Source of the DNA: Georgenia soli
Lineage (GTDB): Bacteria > Actinomycetota > Actinomycetes > Actinomycetales > Actinomycetaceae
NCBI RefSeq assembly: GCF_002563695.1
Contig: NZ_PDJI01000004.1
Span: forward strand, 1,984,001-2,048,000
DNA: 64,000 nt
Direction: 5' to 3'
The notes under the pieces are model-generated. The model did not search any database. It saw only the letters and a program-made list of their open reading frames with translations, and was not told where the DNA came from. Both the position numbers and the translations under genes were made by a program. Below are positions 34,476 through 41,708 of the stretch, in pieces. Each line of letters starts with the position of its first letter. Position 1 is the first letter of the stretch.

Positions 34476-35450
34476 ATGCAGACACCCCAGGTCGTCGTCG
34501 TCGGCTCGGCCAACGCCGACCTCGTCCTCGACATCGACCACCGGCCGGCGCCCGGCGAGACGATCATCGGCTCCGACGTCGTCACCACCCCCGGCGGCAA
34601 GGGCGCCAACCAGGCGGTCGCCGCCGGGAAGATGGGCGGGTCCGTGGCGTTCGTCGGGTGCGTCGGGGACGACGACCACGGCGCGCTGCTCCGCGACTCG
34701 CTCGCGTCCGCGGGCGTGGACCTGACTCAGCTGCGCACGGTCGAAGCCCCGACCGGCACGGCCACCATCATGGTGACGCCGGACGGGGAGAACTCCATCA
34801 TCGTCTCCCCGGGCGCCAACCGGCACGTCACTCCGGCGGTGCTCGAGGAGGCCCGGTCCTCGTGGGCCACGGCGCCGGTGGTCGTCCTCCAGCTCGAGAT
34901 CCCTCTGGAGTCCGTCGAGCTCGTGGCGACCCAGGCCGCCGGGCGCGTGGTGCTCAACGCGGCTCCGGCCGCCCCGCTGCCGGCCCGGGTGCTCGCGGCC
35001 GCCGACCCGCTGGTGGTCAACGAGAGCGAGGCGGCGTTCCTCCTGCAGGATGCCGGCGGGGAGAGCCGCCCGGGCCAGCCGCCGGGCGGGCAGAACGGCG
35101 AGCGGGACGACGCCGCGCGCACCGCGCAGGCCCTCCTGGGGCTGGGCCCCCGGTCGGTCGTGCTCACCCTCGGTTCCGCGGGCGCGGTGGTGGCCGAGGC
35201 TCAGGAGGACGACGGCGGGGCCGACGTGGCCCACGTGCCGGCCGTCCGGGTGGAGGCCGTCGACACCACCGGGGCCGGCGACTCTTTCGTCGGCGCCCTG
35301 GCGGTCGAGCTCGCCGCCGGTGCCGGGCTGGCGCAGGCGGTCGGGCTCGCGACGCGGGTGGCCGCCGTCGCGGTCACCCGGCGGGGCGCGCAGACCTCGT
35401 TCCCCACCCTGGAAGAGGTCGGTCGCCTGGACGCCGAGGCGGGGCGATGA
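34476..35450 (+). CDS. rbsK: Ribokinase
   Basis: 324 residues of the PfkB sugar-kinase family. The signatures VVVVGSANADLVLDID, TTPGGKGANQAVAAGKMG and VEAVDTTGAGDSFVGALA (catalytic Asp in DTTGAGD) are all present. It phosphorylates ribose to ribose-5-phosphate after import. A low-complexity insert (about residues 192-212) is somewhat longer than usual. The stop overlaps the rbsD start. Confidence 0.95.
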   Translation: MQTPQVVVVGSANADLVLDIDHRPAPGETIIGSDVVTTPGGKGANQAVAAGKMGGSVAFVGCVGDDDHGALLRDSLASAGVDLTQLRTVEAPTGTATIMVTPDGENSIIVSPGANRHVTPAVLEEARSSWATAPVVVLQLEIPLESVELVATQAAGRVVLNAAPAAPLPARVLAAADPLVVNESEAAFLLQDAGGESRPGQPPGGQNGERDDAARTAQALLGLGPRSVVLTLGSAGAVVAEAQEDDGGADVAHVPAVRVEAVDTTGAGDSFVGALAVELAAGAGLAQAVGLATRVAAVAVTRRGAQTSFPTLEEVGRLDAEAGR

Positions 35451-35836
35451 AGCGCGCCGGCATCCTCAACCAGCCGCTCTCCGCGGCGCTCGCCGGCCTG
35501 GGGCACACCGACCGGGTCGTCGTGGGCGACTGCGGGCTGCCCCGGCCCGCCGGGGTCCCGGTGGTCGACCTCGCGGTGACGTTCGGGGTGCCGTCCTTCG
35601 CCGACGTCGTCAGGGCGCTGGCGGGCGAGATCGTCGTCGAGTCCACGACCATGGCCACCGAGACGCGGGAGGCCAACCCGGCCGCCCTCGCGCTCGTACG
35701 AGAGCTCTTCGGCGAGCCGGGTTGGTGCAGCCACGAGGAGCTCAAGGCCGCGAGCGCCTCGGCGAGGCTCCTCATCCGCACGGGCGAGGCGACGCCGTAC
35801 GCCAACGTCGTGCTGACCTGCGGCGTGCCCTTCTGA
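35447..35836 (+). CDS. rbsD: D-ribose pyranase
   Basis: 129 residues; the ATG overlaps the rbsK stop (ATGA). The family start MKRAGILNQPLSAALAGLGH, with the catalytic His20, and the end PYANVVLTCGVPF are intact. The enzyme converts beta-pyranose to beta-furanose ribose so that RbsK can use it. Last gene of the operon. Confidence 0.95.
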   Translation: MKRAGILNQPLSAALAGLGHTDRVVVGDCGLPRPAGVPVVDLAVTFGVPSFADVVRALAGEIVVESTTMATETREANPAALALVRELFGEPGWCSHEELKAASASARLLIRTGEATPYANVVLTCGVPF

Positions 35837-35903
35837 GCTCAGGCCCGCAACGGGTGGCCTTCAGGCCCGCGACGACGCCCGCGCCGTTGCAGCCGCCCCG
35901 CCG

Positions 35904-36233
35904 TCAGAAGCCTGACTGCGACTGCGTGGAGTCGGAGGAGCCGCCCGCCTGACCGGCGTCGCCACCGGCGTAGCCCTGGCCGGTGGCCGACTGGTCCCCG
36001 CTCCGGTGGAGCCGGTCCTTGACGGTGGAGGCGACCTTGTCGGTCACCGCCGAGCCGCGTTCCCTGGCCAGCTCGGTCACCCGGGACTCGACCTTCTGGA
36101 CGTTCTGCTGCACGCGCGGGTTGTCCCACACCTTGGAGCTGGCCTTCTTGATCTTCTCGTACTGGGCGCGGCCCGCGCGGGTGCCCAGCACGTAGCCGAG
36201 GCCGGCGCCTACGACGAACGTCAACTTGCCCAT
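35904..36233 (-). CDS. Small YtxH-like protein
   Basis: 109 residues. A short hydrophobic, Gly-rich N-terminus (LTFVVGAGLGYVLGTRAG) is followed by a helical, charged body (YEKIKKASSKVWDNPRVQQNVQKV) and a Gly/Ser/Gln tail. This is typical of the small YtxH/general-stress-type proteins of actinobacteria. No enzymatic role is suggested. It is divergent from ppk2. Confidence 0.7.
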   Translation of the reverse strand: MGKLTFVVGAGLGYVLGTRAGRAQYEKIKKASSKVWDNPRVQQNVQKVESRVTELARERGSAVTDKVASTVKDRLHRSGDQSATGQGYAGGDAGQAGGSSDSTQSQSGF

Positions 36234-36337
36234 GTGCGAAACCTCCGTGCCGTGATCGGATGTGGTGCTGGTTCCCGAGCGTAGGGCCCATCGCCCTCAC
36301 CCGCCCGCCGTCGCGCCTTCGGGTCTAGCCTTTCCCC

Positions 36338-37282
36338 ATGGCGAACGCGAAGAAGCGGGCCGACGGCGCTGCCGGCGCCGCCCTGACGAGCGGCACGGCG
36401 GCGGGCGGCGCCGCGGCGGACGGGCCGGACGGCGAGGCACACGGTGCGCCGTCGGAGGTCGTGGGGTTCCGCACGACGAAGATCCCGAACAAGATCTACA
36501 ACGCCGAGCTGTACCGGCTGCAGGGTGAGCTGGGGAAGCTGCAGACCTGGGTGAAGTCGACGGGCGCGCGAGTCGTCGTCGTCTTCGAGGGCCGGGACGC
36601 GGCCGGCAAGGGCGGCACGATCAAGCGGATCACCGAGTACCTCTCCCCCCGCGTCGCCCGGATCGCCGCCCTGCCCGCGCCCACCGAGCGGGAGAAGGGC
36701 CAGTGGTACTTCCAGCGCTACGTCGAGCACCTGCCCTCGGCCGGGGAGATGGTCCTGTTCGACCGGTCCTGGTACAACCGCGCCGGCGTCGAGAAGGTCA
36801 TGGGGTTCTGCACCCCGGAGGAGCACAAGCGTTTCCTGCGCCAGTGCCCGATCTTCGAGCAGATGCTGATCGAGGACGGCATCCACCTGCGCAAGTACTG
36901 GTTCTCCGTCTCCGACGACGTCCAGCTCGAGCGGTTCCGCAAGCGCCTGACCGACCCGCTGCGGCAGTGGAAGCTCTCCCCCATCGACCTGGAGTCGATC
37001 ACGCGGTGGGAGGACTTCTCGCGCGCCAAGGACGAGATGATGGTCCACACCGACACGCAGGTCGCCCCCTGGTACCACGTGGCGAGCGACTCCAAGAAGC
37101 AGGCGCGGCTGAACATGATCCACCACCTGCTGGAGTCGCTGCCGTACCGGGAGGTGCACCAGGAGAAGGTGACGCTGCCCGAGCGGCCGCCGGGCACGGG
37201 CTACCAGCGCCCCCCGATCGAGGTCTCCTCGTACGTGCCGGACTGGGCGTCCTCGCTCGTGGAGGATCCCTCGCGCGGGTGA
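36338..37282 (+). CDS. ppk2: Polyphosphate kinase 2
   Basis: 314 residues. A Gly/Ala-rich N-terminus of about 45 residues precedes the single PPK2 kinase domain. The Walker A motif is VVVFEGRDAAGKGGT, the lid and Walker B region LFDRSWYNRAGVEKVMGFC, and the family's HLRKYWFSVSDDVQLERF is present. PPK2 transfers phosphate between polyphosphate and nucleoside diphosphates. One domain and this length fit class I. Its role could be regenerating GTP or ATP from stored polyphosphate. Confidence 0.95.
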   Translation: MANAKKRADGAAGAALTSGTAAGGAAADGPDGEAHGAPSEVVGFRTTKIPNKIYNAELYRLQGELGKLQTWVKSTGARVVVVFEGRDAAGKGGTIKRITEYLSPRVARIAALPAPTEREKGQWYFQRYVEHLPSAGEMVLFDRSWYNRAGVEKVMGFCTPEEHKRFLRQCPIFEQMLIEDGIHLRKYWFSVSDDVQLERFRKRLTDPLRQWKLSPIDLESITRWEDFSRAKDEMMVHTDTQVAPWYHVASDSKKQARLNMIHHLLESLPYREVHQEKVTLPERPPGTGYQRPPIEVSSYVPDWASSLVEDPSRG

Positions 37283-37421
37283 GCGCGGCGGCGGCCGCGG
37301 TGGTGGCCGCGGTGGTGGCCCCTCGGCGGCCGCGGTGATGGTCCGTGCGTCGCGCGCCCGGCATGCGGCGGACGCGACGACGGCGTAGAACGAGAAGGGT
37401 GAGCACCTCGAGGACCGGCCT

Positions 37422-38714
37422 GTGACCGCGGCGAACCTGTACGAACGTCTCGTCCGCTTCCCTGAGGGCTCCCGGGCCACCCTGCCGGAGCAGGCGGTCC
37501 GCGACATCCCCGCCAACGGGCTGCGGCAGATCGCCGCCCAGGCGCTGCAGAGCACCGGCGACCAGGTGGTCAACGCCAAGACCGTGCTGCCGTGGCTGTT
37601 CGCCGCGCTCGGCGTGCCCGCCGCGCTGGTCGGCCTGCTCGTGCCGATCCGCGAGTCCGGCTCGATGCTGCCCCAGGCCGCGATGGTGCCGTGGGTGCGC
37701 CGGCACCGGGTGCGCAAGTGGCTCTGGGTCGCCGGCTCCTCCGGCCAGGCCCTCGCCACCGCCGCCATGGCGGTGACGGCGGCGACCGCCACGGGCGTGG
37801 CCGCGGGCGTCGCCGTCCTGGTGGCCCTCGCGGTCTTCTCGCTCTCCCGCGCGCTGAACTCCCTGGCCAGCAAGGACGTGCTCGGCCGCACCATCCCCAA
37901 GGGGCAGCGCGGGCAGATCACTGGGCTGGCCACGGTGCTCTCCGGCGTCGTCGCCATCACCGTGGGCGTCGGGATCCGGCTGCTCGGCGGTGACGACGTG
38001 GGACCCCTCGTGGTCCTTCTCGGCGCCGCCGCGCTGGCGTGGGTGGCGGCGCTCGTGGTCTACGCCGGCATCCGCGAGCCCGCGGAGGAGCCCTCCCCCG
38101 CCCGCGGCGACGGCGCAGGCTGGGCCGCCCGGTCCGTCGCGCTGCTGCGGGACGACGCCGCCTTCCGCCGGTTCGTCATGGTGCGCACCCTGCTGCTGGT
38201 GTCCGCCCTCAGCCCTCCGTTCGTCGTGGCGCTGGCGGCCGAGCACGGCAGCGGTCTGGGCGGCCTGGGCGCGTTCGTCATCGCCTCGGGCGTCGCCAGC
38301 CTGGTGGGCGGCCGGATCTTCGGCCGCTGGGCGGACCGGTCGAGCCGGAGGCTGATGATCGTCGGGGCCGGTACCGCCTCCGCCGTCATCCTGCTGTTCC
38401 TGGGGCTGCTCCTGGTGCCCGGCGCCCGCGGCTGGACGCTGCTCTACCCCGCGGTCTACCTGCTGCTGGCGCTCACGCACACCGGGGTCCGCGTGGCGCG
38501 CAAGACGTATGTCGTCGACATGGCCCAGGGCGACCGGCGGACCGAGTACGTGGCCGTGGCGAACACCGCGATGGGTGTGCTGCTGCTCGTGGCCGGCGCT
38601 CTCTCCAGCGCGCTGGCCCTGCTCGGGGCCGAGGTCGCGCTGGTGTTCCTGGCGCTGCTCGGCCTGGGCGGGGTGCTCGCCGGCCGGACGCTTCCCGAGG
38701 TCAGCGTCCACTGA
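37422..38714 (+). CDS. Major facilitator superfamily transporter
   Basis: 430 residues from a GTG at 37422 (TAANLYERLVRFPEG). After about 65 soluble residues there are about ten to twelve membrane spans, with loops such as GRIFGRWADRSSRRLMIVG resembling MFS motif A. A loop KDVLGRTIPKGQRGQITG lies mid-protein. I cannot assign a substrate. It lies just upstream of the metal-sensor gene but is probably a separate transcription unit, since a promoter with leaderless start lies between them. Confidence 0.75.
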   Translation: MTAANLYERLVRFPEGSRATLPEQAVRDIPANGLRQIAAQALQSTGDQVVNAKTVLPWLFAALGVPAALVGLLVPIRESGSMLPQAAMVPWVRRHRVRKWLWVAGSSGQALATAAMAVTAATATGVAAGVAVLVALAVFSLSRALNSLASKDVLGRTIPKGQRGQITGLATVLSGVVAITVGVGIRLLGGDDVGPLVVLLGAAALAWVAALVVYAGIREPAEEPSPARGDGAGWAARSVALLRDDAAFRRFVMVRTLLLVSALSPPFVVALAAEHGSGLGGLGAFVIASGVASLVGGRIFGRWADRSSRRLMIVGAGTASAVILLFLGLLLVPGARGWTLLYPAVYLLLALTHTGVRVARKTYVVDMAQGDRRTEYVAVANTAMGVLLLVAGALSSALALLGAEVALVFLALLGLGGVLAGRTLPEVSVH

Positions 38715-38721
38715 CCATCAG

Positions 38722-38742
38722 TTAACATCGCCATATGACGAT
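38722..38742 (+). promoter_or_regulatory. -10 box and operator overlapping the cmtR-like start
   Basis: A -10-like TAACAT (38723-38728) stands 6 bases before the ATG at 38735, so transcription would begin at or near the start codon (leaderless). The start codon itself lies in a palindrome, ATCGCCATATGACGAT (38727-38742), with one mismatch per half. A repressor bound there would cover both promoter and start. Confidence 0.5.
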
Positions 38743-39145
38743 GAAAGCGCTGGTGCGCGATGAGGGCACCCGGCCGTCCCGCGCTCGTGGCGAGGCGAAG
38801 GCGCCGGAGCCCGCGGCGCACCCCGACCTCCAGCCGGCGGCCGCGCTCTTCCACAGCCTCTCTGACCCCACGCGGCTGACGATCGTGCAGCACCTCACCG
38901 CCGGCGAGCACCGGGTGCGCGACCTCACGGAGCACCTGGGCCTCGCGCAGTCCACGGTCAGCGCCCACCTCGCGTGCCTCAAGGGCTGCGGCCTGGTCGA
39001 CTCCCGGCCGCAGGGCCGGGCCTCGCTGTACTTCCTCACCACCGACCGCGCCCTCCTCTCGCTGCTCTCGGCCGCCGAGGAGCTGCTCGCCGCCACGGGC
39101 TACGCGGTCACGCTGTGCCCCACGAACACGGCCGAGGCGCGCTGA
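38735..39145 (+). CDS. ArsR-family metal sensor, CmtR-like
   Basis: 136 residues with an ArsR winged helix (FHSLSDPTRLTIVQHL, LAQSTVSAHLACLKGCGLV). Cys81 and Cys85 lie in the recognition helix and Cys128 near the C-terminus. This is the ligand set of mycobacterial CmtR (Cys57, Cys61, Cys102), which senses Cd(II) and Pb(II). Its stop overlaps the start of the CDF exporter (TGATG), so it probably represses that exporter until metal binds. Starts ATG at 38735, or at 38741. Confidence 0.85.
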   Translation: MTMKALVRDEGTRPSRARGEAKAPEPAAHPDLQPAAALFHSLSDPTRLTIVQHLTAGEHRVRDLTEHLGLAQSTVSAHLACLKGCGLVDSRPQGRASLYFLTTDRALLSLLSAAEELLAATGYAVTLCPTNTAEAR

Positions 39146-40053
39146 TGGCCCACGACCACGCCACCCAGTCGGTCAACCGCCGGCGACTGACGATCGCCTT
39201 CGCCGTCACCGTAATCATCCTGGCCGCGGAGATCGTGGGCGCGTGGTGGACGGGGTCGCTGGCCCTGCTGGTGGACGCGGGCCACATGCTGGTCGACGCG
39301 GCCGGCCTCGGGATGGCGCTCGTCGCCGCGAACCTCGCCGCCCGGCCCGCGACGGCGGAACGAACCTGGGGTTACCGGCGCGCCGAGGTGCTCGCCGCCG
39401 CGGCTCAGGCGCTCGTGCTCTTCGCCGTCGGCATCTACGCGCTCATCGAGGGCATCAGGCGCCTGTCCGCACCGCCCGAGGTGCCGGCCGGCAGCCTGCT
39501 GGTCTTCGGCGTCGTCGGTCTCCTCGGCAACCTCGTCGCCATCGTGGCGCTGGCCGGCGGACGCACCGACAACCTCAACATGCGCGCCGCGTTCCTCGAG
39601 GTCCTCAACGACGCCCTCGGGTCGGTGGCCGTCATCGTCAGCGCCGTCGTCATCGCGACCACGTCCTTCGAGCGCGCCGATGCCCTCGCGGCCATGTTCA
39701 TCAGCCTGCTCATCATCCCCCGCACCCTCGTGCTGCTGCGCGAGTCCACCGACGTCCTCCTCGAGGCGACCCCGCGCGGGCTCGACCTTCAGGCCGTGCG
39801 CGGGCACATCCTCGAGCTCGAGCACGTCCTGGACGTCCACGACCTGCACGCCTCGCAGATCGCGACCGGCATGCCGGTGCTCTCCGCCCACGTGGTGCTC
39901 GAGGACTCGTGCTTCCACGACGGCCACGCCCCGCGCGTCCTCGACGAGCTGCAGGCGTGCGTCGCCGAGCACTTCCCCGTCAGCGTCGAGCACTCGACGT
40001 TCCAGCTGGAACCCGCCGGGCACGCGAGCCACGAGCCGCACCACCACGACTGA
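39145..40053 (+). CDS. Cation diffusion facilitator (CDF) metal exporter
   Basis: 302 residues with six membrane spans and a C-terminal cytoplasmic domain ending in a His-rich tail (SHEPHHHD). The helix-2 metal motif is DAGHMLVD (HxxxD), as in CzcD/ZitB. In helix 5 the usual HxxxD is replaced by ExxxD (LEVLNDALGSVAVI), which may change metal preference. Coupled to the CmtR-like sensor by a 1-base overlap, so Cd, Zn or Pb efflux is the likely role. Confidence 0.88.
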   Translation: MAHDHATQSVNRRRLTIAFAVTVIILAAEIVGAWWTGSLALLVDAGHMLVDAAGLGMALVAANLAARPATAERTWGYRRAEVLAAAAQALVLFAVGIYALIEGIRRLSAPPEVPAGSLLVFGVVGLLGNLVAIVALAGGRTDNLNMRAAFLEVLNDALGSVAVIVSAVVIATTSFERADALAAMFISLLIIPRTLVLLRESTDVLLEATPRGLDLQAVRGHILELEHVLDVHDLHASQIATGMPVLSAHVVLEDSCFHDGHAPRVLDELQACVAEHFPVSVEHSTFQLEPAGHASHEPHHHD

Positions 40054-40141
40054 TCTCGCGCCAGCGTTCGGCACTCGACGCACGGAGCCGTCGCGGTACA
40101 CCGCTGTCGCCACCCTGCGCCTGCGGCGGTCGGTCAGGGCG

Positions 40142-41227
40142 TCAGGTAGACCGCGCCGGCGCTGGCGTCGAGGCGGGGACCGGACTGAGGACCACTCTCC
40201 CGACCCCCGGGAGCGCCTGGTGCAGCAGGTGGTTCGCCCGGCCGGCGAGCTCGTGGAACTGCGACGTCGTCAGGTCCGGATCTGTGGCCACGGTGGCGGT
40301 GACGTTGAGACGGTGACCGCTCCACCGCAGGCGCAGCTCGCGGACGTCCGAGACGCCGCCGACTTCCCGGACGGCGCGCTCCGCACGGTCGGTCAGGTCC
40401 GGGTCGACGCCGTCGAGCAGGCGCCGCCCGACGTCGCGGGCGGTGCCCCACAGGAGCAGGGTGATCATGGCGGAGATGAGCAGGCCGACGATCGGGTCGG
40501 CCAGCGGGAACCCGAGCCAGACCCCGATCGCGCCCGCGACGACGGCGAGCGAGGTGAACCCGTCGGTGCGGGCGTGGACGCCGTCGGCGACCAGCGCTGC
40601 CGACCCGATCCGCCGCCCCACCCGGATCCGGTAGACCGCCACCGCCTCGTTGCCCAGGAAGCCGATGACTCCGGCCGCCAGCACCCAGCCGATGTGCTCC
40701 AGCGGCCGGGGGTCCAGCAGCCGGCGCACGGACTCGTAGGCGGCGAGGACCGCCGACAGCGCGATCATGGCGACGATGAAGAGCCCGGCGAGGTCCTCCG
40801 CCCTGCCGAAGCCGTGGGTGTACCGCCGGGTGGCGGCGCGCCGGCCGAGCACGAAGGCGATCCACAGCGGCACCGCGGTCAGCGCGTCGGAGAAGTTGTG
40901 GACGGTGTCCGCGGCCAGGGCCACCGAACCGCTGACCGCCACGATCACCAGCTGCAGCGCCGCGGTCGCACCCAGCGCCAGCAGGCTGAACTTCACGGCG
41001 CGGACGCCCTGGGCACTGGCCTCGAGGGCGTCGTCGACCTTCTCCGAGGTGCCGTGGCTGTGCGGCACGAAGACGTGATGGAGCAGTCCCCGTAGTCCGC
41101 CGTGGCTGTGCCCGTGCTCGTGCTCGTGGTCGTGCTCGTGCTCGTGGTCATGACCGTGGTCGTGCGCATGGCTGTGATCGTGCTCGCGCGAGCGATCGGG
41201 TCCGGGTTCCCGCCTCACGGTCGTCAC
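40142..41227 (-). CDS. CDF metal exporter with His-rich N-terminus
   Basis: 361 residues from a GTG that overlaps the upstream arsR stop (GTGA). The cytoplasmic N-terminus is a His/Asp/Glu-rich metal-binding stretch (HDHGHDHEHEHDHEHEHGHS). Six membrane spans follow. Helices 2 and 5 carry canonical HxxxD pairs, VHNFSD and VHARTD, as expected for a Zn/Co exporter. It is the paralogue of the exporter at 39145 and convergent with it. Regulation by the ArsR sensor is very likely. Confidence 0.9.
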   Translation of the reverse strand: MTTVRREPGPDRSREHDHSHAHDHGHDHEHEHDHEHEHGHSHGGLRGLLHHVFVPHSHGTSEKVDDALEASAQGVRAVKFSLLALGATAALQLVIVAVSGSVALAADTVHNFSDALTAVPLWIAFVLGRRAATRRYTHGFGRAEDLAGLFIVAMIALSAVLAAYESVRRLLDPRPLEHIGWVLAAGVIGFLGNEAVAVYRIRVGRRIGSAALVADGVHARTDGFTSLAVVAGAIGVWLGFPLADPIVGLLISAMITLLLWGTARDVGRRLLDGVDPDLTDRAERAVREVGGVSDVRELRLRWSGHRLNVTATVATDPDLTTSQFHELAGRANHLLHQALPGVGRVVLSPVPASTPAPARST

Positions 41228-41601
41228 GACGCCTCACCCACGCCCTTCACCACGGCGGGCCGGTGGTGACGCGGGACAGCCTCGAGCGCGTGCTCGGCCT
41301 GGAAGATCGCGTCGGACACCAGCTGGCGGGCGTGCTCGTTCAGCAGCCGGTAGAACACCCGCGTCCCCTCGTGCCGCGTCGCGACCATCCGTGCCAGCCT
41401 CAGCTTGGCGAGATGCTGAGAGACGGCGGCCGGTGACTTCCCCACCACCTCGGCGAGCTCGTTGACGGACCGCTCTCCGTCGGACAGCGCCAGGACGATC
41501 CGCACCCTCGTGGCGTCGGCCAGCATGGCGAACACCTCTACCGCCAGCTCGACGTACTCGTCGTCCGACACCGATGCGCGAGCCTGCTTATCTGCGTGCA
41601 C
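41224..41601 (-). CDS. ArsR-family metal sensor (NmtR/CzrA-like)
   Basis: 125 residues from a GTG at 41601. The winged helix is clear (LADATRVRIVLALSDGERSVNELAEVV, KSPAAVSQHLAKLRLARMV). The alpha-5 ligand helix NEHARQLVSDAIFQAEH keeps two His at the CzrA/NmtR spacing (14 apart), but lacks the Asp and the third His. Extra His occur at residue 2 and in the C-terminal PRHHRP, positions used by the nickel sensor NmtR. This suggests a Ni, Co or Zn sensor. It overlaps the CDF exporter it probably represses. Confidence 0.8.
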   Translation of the reverse strand: MHADKQARASVSDDEYVELAVEVFAMLADATRVRIVLALSDGERSVNELAEVVGKSPAAVSQHLAKLRLARMVATRHEGTRVFYRLLNEHARQLVSDAIFQAEHALEAVPRHHRPAVVKGVGEAS

Positions 41602-41613
41602 ATGCAGATACTA
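41589..41613 (-). promoter_or_regulatory. -10 box and operator overlapping the second arsR start
   Basis: TATCTGC (41589-41595) and GCAGATA (41604-41610) are a perfect 7-bp inverted repeat with 8-base spacing. On the minus strand a -10-like TAGTAT (41608-41613) lies 6 bases before the GTG at 41601, so the transcript would be leaderless and the operator would straddle the start codon. The same arrangement is seen at 38722. Confidence 0.5.
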
Positions 41614-41660
41614 AGCCATCGCCACGGAGGGCCGATCGTCGGACTCCTGACGCGGCAGGG

Positions 41661-41685
41661 CCCGGACCGCTCCTGGCGGTCCGGG
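41661..41685 (-). terminator. Terminator after the copper ATPase gene
   Basis: CCCGGACCGC (41661-41670) pairs perfectly with GCGGTCCGGG (41676-41685) over the loop TCCTG. It lies 23 bases past the copB-like stop codon on that strand. Confidence 0.75.
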
Positions 41686-41708
41686 ACCCTTCCTGCGTGC
41701 GGTGGCGG

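Noticed and set aside
41601..41603. ATG at 41603 as start of the second arsR gene
   Set aside because: It is out of frame with the winged-helix protein; the GTG at 41601 is in frame.
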